From a virus: DNA of 31,789 nt. Below the pieces are notes generated by a model. It saw nothing but the letters and a program-made list of their open reading frames with translations. It did not search any database and was not told the origin of the DNA. A program made the position numbers and the translations under genes. Each line of letters starts with the position of its first letter. The stretch's first letter is position 1. Below, in pieces: positions 5,854 through 13,100 of this stretch. The stretch is from positions 1-31,789 of IMG/VR virus record IMGVR_UViG_3300045999_009214. One strand, 5' to 3'.

Positions 5854-7581
5854 GTGACGATCATCCCTAACTCGCTCGTTCCGACAAGTGATAATTTGAC
5901 GCTGCCCTTCGAGCGTCGCTTTCCTGAGTACGAGGAAGCATTTGAAGAGGTATCAGGCGTAGATGCGTACTCGATTGAACAAGCAGAGCAGTTTTCACGT
6001 CTCGCCCCTATTCGTTTTTGCACGCTTCCTGAGTTCTATCTCTTTGAAGCATCGGACGAATACTTACCCCAGGACTATCTAGAAGAGCAAAAAAGTTATC
6101 AAGTACGCAAGACACGCGCACAAAGCAGTTTTCAGAACTATTACTCGCATCTAAGAGACCTCGTGGTCGGGACAGCACTTCGCAAAGGAGTATCTGTACC
6201 AGAGAGCGTTCCCTCAGAGTGGAGCAATTTCTTTGAAGATGTTGATCTTGAAGGGCATTCGCTTGCTTCTTTTACAAAAGAAGTGTTTACAGATGCTCTT
6301 GATGGGGGTGTTTCTGCAATTTGGGTCGAATATCCCAAACTGCCCGAGGGCTTGAGCGCCGCTGAGGAGCGTCGTATCAACCCACGCCCGTACTTCGTGC
6401 TGATGCGCATGGATCAAGTGCTTGAATGTCGTTATGACGTGTTCAACGCACAGATTGGGGCGCAGAATATTTTTGGGGCGTTTCCTACTTATTTGCGCAT
6501 CAAGACAGAAGTACGTCGCCAAAGCGAAGAGAACGAGTTTTTTGAAGAAGTTATCCCTGCAGTGCGCGTATATGACATTGTAAATCTTGCAAATAACGAT
6601 GTTTCCGAGCTTTCTGACGAAGTTGAGCCAGTTGTTGAGGGTCAGCGAGTGCGCTGCCGTCTTTATACAAAGCGCAACAAACCCAGCAATGTAGATAAAT
6701 ACACTCTTGAAGAAACTACGTATCTTTCGATTCCTTTTATTCCGTTTGTTCCCGTACTAGGGGGTAAAAAAGAAGCATTTTTCCGCGCCCGCCCTTTGCT
6801 TTTTGACATCGCACGTCTCAACTTGCATCATTGGAGCGTGTCTGCTGACCTTGCGGAAACAATTCACTTGACTTCCTCGCCGATCCTTACGGGTACTGGT
6901 GTGCGTCCTGATGATGAGATCAAGGCGGGTGCTGGGCGTGCCCTGTTCTCGCAGAATCCCGACGCGAAATTCAGCTTGATGAGCGCTTCGATGGAGGGTG
7001 CATCGGTGACGCTTGAGAATCTGAGGCGCGTAGAAGCGGCCATGGAGCGCCTTGCCGCCGTTGCTATGACTACCAGCAAAACCCAAGCAGAGTCGGGCTT
7101 TGCGAAGCTCCTGGACCGCTCCCAGAGCGATTCTCAGCTCGCCGTCCTTGTGCAGAGCCTTGAGGATGCACTGAATCGTGCGCTGCTGTATGCGTCCGCC
7201 TATCGCTCTATTCCTGAAGTGCGCGTGACGATTAGCAAAAACTTCATCCCCGTTAAGCTGCATTCTCAGCAAGTAATGGCGCTCAGTTCTTTGTTCAAAG
7301 ACAGCAACGCAATTACGATTGAAATGTTCTTGCGTATGCTTGAAGCGGGCGAAATGTTTGAAGGACTGTCTGATTTCAGTGTTAAAAATCTGCTTGACGA
7401 CATGGGGCTTGACGGCACAGAAACCGCTCAAGACCTTGGGGTGGGCGCCGCCGGTGGGCGTCAGATTGCAAATCGCGGGCAAATCCCTGTTGATAACAGC
7501 ACCATGCTGAGCGAAGGGCGTGATCTAGAAGTCGCAGAAGCTTCTGCTGAGCTAAACGAAGCGAACAATGCTACTATTTAA
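5854..7581 (+). CDS. Portal protein (DUF4055-like)
   Basis: The product is 575 residues from a GTG start. Portal forms the dodecameric ring at one vertex through which DNA passes, and it binds terminase and the connector. The order of segments fits the DUF4055-type portal-like family: an N-terminal YQVRKTRAQSSFQNYY region, then a VVGTALRKGV segment and DVDLEGHSLASFTKEVFTDA. GGVSAIWVEYP and a PRPYFVLMRMDQVLECRYDV wing region follow. The central part has the helix-rich stretch LHHWSVSADLAETIHLTSSP. The last 60 residues are acidic and probably flexible. Length and the position between terL and scaffold match. The N-terminal 90 residues are acidic and could be a lineage-specific extension. Confidence 0.85.
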   Translation: MTIIPNSLVPTSDNLTLPFERRFPEYEEAFEEVSGVDAYSIEQAEQFSRLAPIRFCTLPEFYLFEASDEYLPQDYLEEQKSYQVRKTRAQSSFQNYYSHLRDLVVGTALRKGVSVPESVPSEWSNFFEDVDLEGHSLASFTKEVFTDALDGGVSAIWVEYPKLPEGLSAAEERRINPRPYFVLMRMDQVLECRYDVFNAQIGAQNIFGAFPTYLRIKTEVRRQSEENEFFEEVIPAVRVYDIVNLANNDVSELSDEVEPVVEGQRVRCRLYTKRNKPSNVDKYTLEETTYLSIPFIPFVPVLGGKKEAFFRARPLLFDIARLNLHHWSVSADLAETIHLTSSPILTGTGVRPDDEIKAGAGRALFSQNPDAKFSLMSASMEGASVTLENLRRVEAAMERLAAVAMTTSKTQAESGFAKLLDRSQSDSQLAVLVQSLEDALNRALLYASAYRSIPEVRVTISKNFIPVKLHSQQVMALSSLFKDSNAITIEMFLRMLEAGEMFEGLSDFSVKNLLDDMGLDGTETAQDLGVGAAGGRQIANRGQIPVDNSTMLSEGRDLEVAEASAELNEANNATI

Positions 7582-7602
7582 CGAGTCAACAGACGACTTT
7601 GC

Positions 7603-8445
7603 GTGACCGAGCACACCCCCGAAACTCTTGAAGACGCTCTTGCGTTGATCCAGGCACTTCAAAAGAAGACTGGTGAGCTGGAAAGTGAGGGCGCGAAGCT
7701 CAAGGCAACAAAAGAAGGGCTGCTGAAGGATCTTAAGAAAAAGAAGACCGTCGATAGCTTTTTGAAAGTTGCTGGCATCGAGCTGAGCGACGATCTTGAC
7801 GAAGAAGCGATTGCTGAGCGCATTGCTGGGCTCGCTCGCAAGACCGACACTGCCACCGCTGAGGCTCAGCAGCAGCAATCGAGCAAGCAGCAGGAGCAGA
7901 CACCTTCTGATGCGATGAACGAGGCTCTGAAAGCCCAGTTCACCTCCCTTCGCAAGGAGCTTGCTGATTTGCGCAAGGTGAATGAGGAACTTGAGCAGCA
8001 GCGCAATCAAGAGCGAGAGCAGCGTCGAGAGAACAAGCTTGAGCGTTATGTGACTGACGAGCTGTCAAAAGTTGAATGTCGTCGTCCGTCGCATCTTTAC
8101 AAGTTGCTGAAGGAGAAGTTCCGTCTTCTCGATGACGAGAACACTGTTGTGTATGGGTCTGAGGATGATCCCGTATCTCTTCGTGACGCCGTTTCTCGTC
8201 TTCGTGACGACGAGGAGTTCTCTGTTTACTTTGCAGGAAGCGGTGCGACTGGATCGGGCATGACCACGAATCGTTCTGCTACGCCGTCCTACTCGAACAA
8301 CCCGTTCAGCAAGGATTCCCTGAATGCCACGAAGGCGGCAGAAATCTTGCAGAAGGATCCAGACAAGGCAAAGCGTTTGATCTCTGAGGCGCGCATTGCA
8401 GGCAAGCTTGATCCCGTGCTGGGCAGGGCGCTGCAAACGATGTAG
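7603..8445 (+). CDS. Capsid scaffolding protein
   Basis: The product is 280 residues from a GTG start, 21 bases after portal. It is highly charged, rich in Glu, Lys, Gln and Ala, with two long coiled-coil stretches (about residues 10-50 and 105-150, for example FTSLRKELADLRKVNEELEQ). A Gln-rich linker separates them. The C-terminal region has NPFSKDSLNATKAAEILQKD followed by a basic helix, which is typical of the capsid-binding tail of phage scaffolds. Scaffolds guide capsid shell assembly and leave before DNA fills the head. Position between portal and capsid genes agrees. There is no protease gene or protease motif, so removal probably happens without the classic clan of prohead proteases, though one encoded elsewhere cannot be excluded. 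Confidence 0.8.
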   Translation: MTEHTPETLEDALALIQALQKKTGELESEGAKLKATKEGLLKDLKKKKTVDSFLKVAGIELSDDLDEEAIAERIAGLARKTDTATAEAQQQQSSKQQEQTPSDAMNEALKAQFTSLRKELADLRKVNEELEQQRNQEREQRRENKLERYVTDELSKVECRRPSHLYKLLKEKFRLLDDENTVVYGSEDDPVSLRDAVSRLRDDEEFSVYFAGSGATGSGMTTNRSATPSYSNNPFSKDSLNATKAAEILQKDPDKAKRLISEARIAGKLDPVLGRALQTM

Positions 8446-8471
8446 ATTCATCTGTGGTAGATGAAGGATTC

Positions 8472-8494
8472 AGCCCCCGCCTGGGGGCTTTTTT
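8472..8494 (+). terminator. Rho-independent terminator after scaffold
   Basis: AGCCCCC (8472-8478), loop GCCT, and GGGGGCT (8483-8489) form a strong stem followed directly by six T (8489-8494). It ends the portal-scaffold transcript or reduces readthrough. Confidence 0.9.
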
Positions 8495-8526
8495 ATCGCT
8501 AGTGTGCGACTAGCCGCTTTTGCAAA

Positions 8527-8799
8527 ATGTCCATTACTTATCGCGGGGAGACTTTTGAAGGTTACAATAAGCCCAAGAGAACGCCTAATCATCCCACCAA
8601 GTCGCACGCTGTTCTTGCAAAAAGTGGCGATGAAGTTAAGTTGATTCGCTTTGGGCAGCAGGGCGTCTCCGGGGCCGGTAGCAATCCTAGAGCAGAGAGA
8701 GAAAAAGCGCGTCAACGCGCTTTCAAGGCAAGACATGCTGATAATATCTCTAAAGGAAAGATGAGTGCAGCTTATTGGGCTGACAAGGTTAAATGGTAG
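8527..8799 (+). CDS. Small basic conserved phage protein (IRFGQQGVSGAG / AYWADKVKW type)
   Basis: The product is 90 residues. It has KLIRFGQQGVSGAGSN, then ARQRAFKARHADNISKGKMS and finally AAYWADKVKW. I recognise this arrangement (FGQ-x-G, a basic FKARHA helix, then S/T-AAYW-A at the C-terminus) from small proteins encoded near capsid and packaging genes of cyanophages and of algal viruses. Their function is unknown. The beta-rich N-terminus followed by a basic helix suggests a small nucleic acid or capsid-associated protein, but that is only an inference. It sits just after the scaffold terminator and needs its own promoter or readthrough. Confidence 0.7.
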   Translation: MSITYRGETFEGYNKPKRTPNHPTKSHAVLAKSGDEVKLIRFGQQGVSGAGSNPRAEREKARQRAFKARHADNISKGKMSAAYWADKVKW

Positions 8800-8808
8800 A
8801 TAAGAGAT

Positions 8809-9051
8809 TCACTCCTGGCTTTTAATCCAATCCTTAAGTTCAACTACATACGCACGCATTTCTCTAGCTTTTTGAAGATGCCATTCGTCGCAGGTTTGAA
8901 AATAAAGTCGATTGTGCGTGTCTACGGCCTTCAGTAGGTGATGAATGATTGGGTTCCAGGGCTCGCGCACAGGCGAGTTCCATGTGCGTCTTTCTGACAC
9001 CGTTCGCCCGCGATGCAAGAAAAGGCTAGGAGGGGCCGGGGTTCTTAGCAT
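8809..9051 (-). CDS. Small hypothetical protein on the reverse strand
   Basis: The product is 80 residues and fills the only space between two + strand genes (8799 and 9078) that has no + strand gene, so it is not a shadow of another frame. The C-terminal 50 residues look like a real folded helical protein: NPIIHHLLKAVDTHNRLYFQ and EMRAYVVELKDWIKS, with conserved-looking His, Trp and Tyr. The pattern resembles small proteins of picocyanobacterial genomes that I cannot name. The first 30 residues look less natural, so an internal start is possible. It is one of only two reverse-strand genes in the window. Confidence 0.5.
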   Translation of the reverse strand: MLRTPAPPSLFLHRGRTVSERRTWNSPVREPWNPIIHHLLKAVDTHNRLYFQTCDEWHLQKAREMRAYVVELKDWIKSQE

Positions 9052-9077
9052 GTGTCAGAGCGCTCACCTCATTTGTC

Positions 9078-9368
9078 ATGCCTTTCAAGACTGATCGCAA
9101 CGTCATTGGCCGCCAGATCACTTCTGCGGTCGAAGAGGTCATTACCTCTCTTCGCATCTCCTACGACGCCGGTATGGCCAGCGGCAGCATCTACGTGATC
9201 CCTGCTGCTTTCACCCGCGCCAACCTGGTGGAACTGTTTGCTGGTCTCCCCACCGTGACCGGCACCCAGACCTTGGACATCAGCGGTACCGCTGGTAATG
9301 CCACTGTGTCCGCCGGTGAGAAAGCTGTTGCCACTGGCAAGGGCTGGACTCTGGACACCACCGCCTGA
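9078..9368 (+). CDS. Small, probably abundant virion protein (capsid decoration candidate)
   Basis: The product is 96 residues. The N-terminus has a beta-helix-beta character (VIGRQITSAVEEVITSLRIS). The C-terminus has NLVELFAGLPTVTGTQTLDI followed by SGTAGNATVSAGEKAVATGKGWTLDTT. That second half matches a widespread motif of phage structural proteins, L-x-x-LF-x-x-LP ... ISG-x-x-G ... A-x-x-KGWT. The codons are strongly biased to C-ending forms, as in the capsid and tail tube genes and unlike the neighbouring small genes. A UUCG terminator follows directly. These points suggest a very abundant product. The location just before the capsid gene makes a head decoration protein the best guess; a head fibre or tail component is possible. 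Confidence 0.6.
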   Translation: MPFKTDRNVIGRQITSAVEEVITSLRISYDAGMASGSIYVIPAAFTRANLVELFAGLPTVTGTQTLDISGTAGNATVSAGEKAVATGKGWTLDTTA

Positions 9369-9390
9369 TCCCCGTCCATTTTTTTAAAGG

Positions 9391-9414
9391 GCCTCACTTC
9401 GGTGGGGCTTTTTT
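9391..9414 (+). terminator. Rho-independent terminator with UUCG loop
   Basis: GCCTCAC (9391-9397), loop TTCG, GTGGGGC (9402-9408, one G-U pair), then six T (9409-9414). It separates the putative decoration gene from the capsid region. Confidence 0.9.
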
Positions 9415-9435
9415 ATTAACTTGCATTTGTTAATC

Positions 9436-9621
9436 ATGAAAAAACCAAGTAAGCAACAAAGTAAATTTGAAAAGGTGATGAGAGAATTTTACGCTGGAAC
9501 ACTTAAGTCATCTTCGGGTGCAAAGGTGACAAGTCGTGCTCAAGCGATGGCAATTGCCGCAAGTGAAAGTGGTATGCCTCCGAAAAAGAAGCGGAAGCCT
9601 GCCGCTAAGAAGAAGCGCTAG
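9436..9621 (+). CDS. Small basic protein, DUF6496-like
   Basis: The product is 61 residues from the ATG at 9436; an in-frame TTG at 9421 also exists. The core reads KFEKVMREFYAGTLKSSSGA followed by KVTSRAQAMAIAASESG. This fits the pattern KVM-x-EF-x-x-G-x-L-x-S...V-x-SR-x-QA-x-AIA-x-SE of a small protein family I associate with DUF6496. The function is unknown. The last 15 residues are nearly all Lys, Arg and Pro, as if to bind nucleic acid. It lies between the UUCG terminator and the capsid gene, so it must be made from readthrough or a local promoter. Confidence 0.65.
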   Translation: MKKPSKQQSKFEKVMREFYAGTLKSSSGAKVTSRAQAMAIAASESGMPPKKKRKPAAKKKR

Positions 9622-9766
9622 TATTTCAGTGTTAGAGGCCGTGCCTCGTGAAGTCGAGCCAAGCGCTCGCGCAGTGCGGTTGTACCGACACAAACTTTTT
9701 CAATCCGCCTGACAGCAGTGCTGTAGGCAGCTCGTTTGTTTTCTTCTCTTCTTTGAGGCAAAGACA
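9622..9766 (+). promoter_or_regulatory. Leader region of the major capsid gene
   Basis: These 145 bases hold no convincing gene. A short GAGGC-CGT-GCCTC hairpin lies at 9635-9647, a pyrimidine-rich stretch at about 9737-9753, and a GAGG Shine-Dalgarno at 9755-9758, 8 bases before the capsid ATG. I could not identify a sigma70-like promoter with confidence, although high capsid expression makes one likely. Confidence 0.35.
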
Positions 9767-10750
9767 ATGCTTCTCGCTGGCATTCCTTTTATTCCTCAGC
9801 TTTTCCTGGAATACCAGCAGGAAGAGCTGCAAAACCGCAACGCTCTGGTCACTTCCGGCCTGATGGTTACGAACTCTGCCATCCAGGCTGAGTTTGCTAA
9901 AGGCGGCAAGACCATCGACCTGCCTTTCTTCGGTGATCTGTCGGGTGACTCCGAGATCCTTGATGACACCACTGGTTTGACCGCCGCCACTCTGGCTGGC
10001 GACGTGCAGACCGGCGTGCGCAACATGCGTGGTAAGGCTTGGAAGGCTTCTGACCTGGCTGGTGAACTGGCTGGCTCTGACCCCATGCAGGCCATTGCTC
10101 GTCGCACTGGTCAGTATTGGGTGCGCGACATGCAGACCTCGCTGATCAACGTGATCAAGGGTCTGTTCGCCACCGGTGGTCCTCTGACCTCCTCTCACGC
10201 TGCTGGCGGTACCAGCACTCAGCTCTCTCAAAGCGTGATGGTTGACGCCATCGCCAAGCTGGGTGATGCGGGTCAAGAGCTGACTGGCGTTCTGATGCAC
10301 TCCCGCATCTACTACGCACTGATGAAGCTGGATCTGATTGTTCCTGCTTCCAGCACCTCTCAGCTCGATACTCGCCTGTCTGCTCAACGCCTTGAGCTGG
10401 GCACCTACCTGGGTCGCCCGGTGTTCGTTGACGACACCCTGCCTGTTGATGCTGGCGCCGGTACTGGCGGTGCTGACGTGCTGCACACCTACTTCTTCGG
10501 CCCTGGTGCATTTGCTTTTGCAACTGCTCCTGCCAAGACCCCGCTCGAGACTGACCGCGATTCCCTGAAGGGCATCGACTACCTGATCAACCGGACGCAC
10601 TATCTGGTGCATCCCAATGGCATCAGTTGGGTTGGCAACGCTGCTGGCAACTCGCCCACCAATGCTGAGCTTGCTACTGGCACCAACTGGGACAAGGTGT
10701 TCACCGACGATCGCAACATTCGGATCACGCAGCTCCGCTGCTACATCTGA
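9767..10750 (+). CDS. Major capsid protein (HK97-fold)
   Basis: The product is 327 residues, the usual size for an HK97-type shell protein. It starts at an ATG with a good GAGG site 8 bases upstream. Features that fit the fold are an N-terminal region leading into a long helix (MQAIARRTGQYWVRDMQTSL) and a surface-type domain with Gly/Ala-rich loops. The late motif LGRPVFVDDTLPV is followed by a hydrophobic FGPGAFAFATAPAK strand, common near the C-terminus of this fold (axial domain). Codons are strongly biased to C-ending forms, consistent with very high expression. A UUCG terminator follows 14 bases after the stop. No N-terminal delta domain of 100 or so residues is present, in keeping with a separate scaffold gene. 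Confidence 0.85.
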   Translation: MLLAGIPFIPQLFLEYQQEELQNRNALVTSGLMVTNSAIQAEFAKGGKTIDLPFFGDLSGDSEILDDTTGLTAATLAGDVQTGVRNMRGKAWKASDLAGELAGSDPMQAIARRTGQYWVRDMQTSLINVIKGLFATGGPLTSSHAAGGTSTQLSQSVMVDAIAKLGDAGQELTGVLMHSRIYYALMKLDLIVPASSTSQLDTRLSAQRLELGTYLGRPVFVDDTLPVDAGAGTGGADVLHTYFFGPGAFAFATAPAKTPLETDRDSLKGIDYLINRTHYLVHPNGISWVGNAAGNSPTNAELATGTNWDKVFTDDRNIRITQLRCYI

Positions 10751-10764
10751 TCGCTGTAGTCACG

Positions 10765-10786
10765 GCCCCTCTTCGGAGGGGCTTTT
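10765..10786 (+). terminator. Rho-independent terminator with UUCG loop after the capsid gene
   Basis: GCCCCTC (10765-10771), loop TTCG, GAGGGGC (10776-10782), then four T. The T tract is short, so partial readthrough into the connector genes is likely, which would set a high capsid-to-connector ratio. Confidence 0.85.
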
Positions 10787-10804
10787 CACTATCAAGTAAC
10801 CGTC

Positions 10805-10978
10805 ATGTCGATTACTACTTTTCGTCTCGCACGCGAGCAAGAAGAGGCCAAGCTGAAGACTGAGGTTGAAGCACCTGCTGAAGCCCCCGTTGAGGAAGCT
10901 CCTGTCGCCTGCCCCGCACCTGCGCCTAAGGCTCCCGTGGCCAGCGCAAAGACCAAGACCACCACTGTCAAGGGCTGA
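10805..10978 (+). CDS. Small Ala/Pro/Glu/Lys-rich protein after the capsid gene
   Basis: An ATG at 10805 opens a 57-residue frame ending at TGA 10976-10978. The N-terminus SITTFRLAREQEEAKLKTEV is helical and charged. The remainder alternates Glu-Ala-Pro and then Lys-Ala-Pro blocks and is disordered. Composition and codon use match the capsid gene. Short Ala/Pro/Glu-rich proteins between the capsid and first connector genes are common in siphoviruses and remain uncharacterised; a minor head component is likely. It ends 19 bases before the next gene. Confidence 0.65.
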   Translation: MSITTFRLAREQEEAKLKTEVEAPAEAPVEEAPVACPAPAPKAPVASAKTKTTTVKG

Positions 10979-10997
10979 GCCCTAGAGAGGCGTCACG

Positions 10998-11657
10998 ATG
11001 GCCTTCGTATCGACCCTGGGAGCTGCTAACGCCAACTCCTTCATCAGTGTTGCGAGGGCCACCACGCTTCTCGGTGAGCTTCCTGTGAGCGCTGGCATTA
11101 CGGCCTGGCTTGCTCTCAACAACACACAAAAAGAGCAGACACTTGTTGCCGCAACGATGACTGTCAACCCCTTGAAGTGGAAGGGGTATGTCGCCGATGC
11201 TTCGCAGTCTCTTTCTTGGCCGCGCCTGATCAAGGTTGATGGGCGCCAATTGCCAACTGATGAGCTGCCAATTGATTTTGAAATTGCTGTCGCTTACATG
11301 GCGGCATTTCTTGGAAGTGGGGGCGGATATACAGCAGTTGCCGCAAACGATGGTGGTGCAACTCTTCGTAGCACAAATCAATACGAGGAAGTTGAATTGG
11401 GCGATGGAGCACTACGCGTCAAGTTTAAGCAAGGTGACATTCCACAAACGGGAATTGATTACATTCCACCGTTTGCAATGGATATTCTGTATCGCTACAT
11501 GATTGACCCAAGCTTCAATCAACCGTATGTGAGCCGTAGCAGCACGGCGCGTATTGACCCCTACTACGGCGGCGCCTCGTTCCGCCCGAGTCGTGTTCGC
11601 TTCGCTGGGAATCAAGTTTTCCCTGCTCGCGGCGGCTGGTACAGCAACCCGCTGTGA
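10998..11657 (+). CDS. Head-tail connector protein (DnaT-like fold, adaptor)
   Basis: The product is 219 residues and starts 7 bases after GAGAGG. The N-terminal half has ANSFISVARATTLLGELPVS, then AWLALNNTQKEQTLVAATM and a SLSWPRLIKVDGRQLP segment. This order (a YVS/FIS helix, W-x-ALNN-x-QKE-x-x-L, a tryptophan-rich WPR) is that of phage connector proteins annotated as DnaT-like, which form the ring between portal and neck. The C-terminal 60 residues, Tyr/Arg/Gly-rich, look lineage-specific. The gene is first in a tightly packed set of four. Confidence 0.8.
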   Translation: MAFVSTLGAANANSFISVARATTLLGELPVSAGITAWLALNNTQKEQTLVAATMTVNPLKWKGYVADASQSLSWPRLIKVDGRQLPTDELPIDFEIAVAYMAAFLGSGGGYTAVAANDGGATLRSTNQYEEVELGDGALRVKFKQGDIPQTGIDYIPPFAMDILYRYMIDPSFNQPYVSRSSTARIDPYYGGASFRPSRVRFAGNQVFPARGGWYSNPL

Positions 11658-11663
11658 TGAACC

Positions 11664-12041
11664 ATGTCTCTCGTTGACGACATTTTTTCTTCAATTCCCG
11701 CCCCGCTGATCAATCAGTTTGGGGTTGACGCGACATATATTAAAGCCAACGCAAATCCGACTTACAATCCAACAACAGGCACGGTTTCGGGAGCTGCAGC
11801 CGAGATTGCGATCAAGATTGTTATCTCTGAATTAAAGCCAGAGGAGATGCAGGGGCTGTATCAGCAAACTGATGTAAAAATTCTCATTGCCGCCGACTCT
11901 CTTTCTGGGTATTTTCCGCAAACAACTGACTCAATTCGCTACTTACAGAATGGGGTGACAAGAACTGCAAAAATTATTGGCATGTTTTCGTATCGAGGCG
12001 ATAGCGCTATTCTGCACTCAGTTGTTGGGAGGTTGAGTTGA
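11664..12041 (+). CDS. Neck protein, head closure candidate
   Basis: The product is 125 residues, starting 6 bases after the previous gene. It is beta-rich with a segment EIAIKIVISELKPEEMQGLY and a C-terminal GVTRTAKIIGMFSYRGDSA, consistent with the small barrel proteins that close the head after packaging. Assignment rests on size, composition and gene order (adaptor, this gene, gp10-like neck, tail terminator), not on a signature motif. Confidence 0.65.
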   Translation: MSLVDDIFSSIPAPLINQFGVDATYIKANANPTYNPTTGTVSGAAAEIAIKIVISELKPEEMQGLYQQTDVKILIAADSLSGYFPQTTDSIRYLQNGVTRTAKIIGMFSYRGDSAILHSVVGRLS

Positions 12042-12042
12042 T

Positions 12043-12615
12043 ATGGCAAAGAAAAGCAATTTGAAGGAACTAACAAAACGCATGAAGAACGAAATTGCTT
12101 ACGGTGTTCAAAGCGCAGCCGTGGAAATCATTAATGGTTTAGTTGATGTTGGCCCGGCCTGGAGTGGTGAATTTTCCGCTTCTTGGGATGTTGTTGGACC
12201 TGGGCAAAGTGCATCTTCGCCAAGAGGTTCAGGCAGAATCTATAAATATGACAAGCGCAATTTTCCTGTCTCGCGCTTTCAGAAAGCAATCGAAAAAGGG
12301 GTAAAGCAATTTCAGATTGTAAATACCGCGCCACATGCTGCAATCGCAATTGATGGCGAGGAAGCAATTTTCACGCATCCAAATGATGCCGATCCGCTAA
12401 AAGATCCTGTTGAGTTTGGCTTTCGCCCGAAAGACGCAGATGGCGAGCAGGAGCCGTCTTTTCGTTATGACATCAGCATGGGCCATGACGACAGTAGCAA
12501 GCCAAACGCAATGATTACGGCAGAGCCTGACTGGCTAACAACTTATGCACTGGGTGGTAAATTGAACAAAAATCTTCGTTACGGTTTTAGCATTGGATTT
12601 GGAGGTATTCGTTAA
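12043..12615 (+). CDS. Neck protein of the HK97 gp10-like type
   Basis: The product is 190 residues with GGGAGG-type sequence about 10 bases upstream. It opens with a basic helix (LKELTKRMKNEIAYGVQSAA) leading to VGPAWSGEFSASWDVV. That is the characteristic start of gp10-like proteins (helix, then G-x-x-SG-x-x-R/A-x-SW), which sit at the neck or tail completion site. A later TAPHAAIAIDGEE corresponds to the N-x-x-PYA-x-x-x-E-G region of the family. The C-terminal third is Gly/Asp-rich. It overlaps the next start by one base (TAATG). Confidence 0.75.
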   Translation: MAKKSNLKELTKRMKNEIAYGVQSAAVEIINGLVDVGPAWSGEFSASWDVVGPGQSASSPRGSGRIYKYDKRNFPVSRFQKAIEKGVKQFQIVNTAPHAAIAIDGEEAIFTHPNDADPLKDPVEFGFRPKDADGEQEPSFRYDISMGHDDSSKPNAMITAEPDWLTTYALGGKLNKNLRYGFSIGFGGIR

Positions 12616-13043
12616 TGAACTATCAGTCCATTCGTGCCAAGATCGAGGCACCATTGCTTACCGTTTACAACACTCAATCTCCGCCTGTTCCTGTTTATTT
12701 TGATAACATCACTGCGGTTCCTCCTGACCCACCGAGTGAATACGTGCGAATCAACGTTACGTTTGGATTGACGACCGAATCGACGCTTGATGGGTCGCTT
12801 GATTACGCGAGAGGTGCATTAATTATTCGCTGCTTTGCTCCCAAAAGCGCAGGACCAGCACGTTGCCAACAGTTAATTCAGCTTGCAAAGCAGACTCTTG
12901 ATGCGCTAAATGCAGCAAATAAAACATCGACTACTACTTATGTAAGAACAGGTGCAATTACTGGGCCGTCTTTTCAGTCGCCAAATGATTCGCCTCATTT
13001 TATTGGGCGTATTGATACCGGTTGGCAGGCGAGCGTCAAGTAA
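12615..13043 (+). CDS. Tail terminator (DUF4128-like)
   Basis: The product is 142 residues. Its start overlaps the stop of the preceding gene, indicating translational coupling. The order is an N-terminal helix (YQSIRAKIEAPLLTVYN), a PVPVYFDN strand, a YVRINVTFGLTTESTLDGS region, then RGALIIRCFAPKSAGPARC. A helix (QLIQLAKQTLDAL) and a final beta hairpin complete the alpha/beta fold known for tail terminators. These proteins form the ring that ends tail tube growth and joins it to the head. Position directly before the tube gene is canonical. Confidence 0.75.
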   Translation: MNYQSIRAKIEAPLLTVYNTQSPPVPVYFDNITAVPPDPPSEYVRINVTFGLTTESTLDGSLDYARGALIIRCFAPKSAGPARCQQLIQLAKQTLDALNAANKTSTTTYVRTGAITGPSFQSPNDSPHFIGRIDTGWQASVK

Positions 13044-13100
13044 TCGCTAACCTGTATCTAGCTGGGCAGTGCCCACACAAGCCACTACCCCCTTCTTGTC

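Noticed and set aside
6757-7482. 241-residue reverse-strand frame opposite portal
   Set aside because: It lies fully within a well-supported portal gene and gives an Arg/His-rich sequence without recognisable features.
9632-10612. 326-residue reverse-strand frame opposite the capsid gene
   Set aside because: It is a mirror of the biased codons in the capsid gene. The product is rich in His, Gln and Ser with no motif, and the capsid frame is certain.
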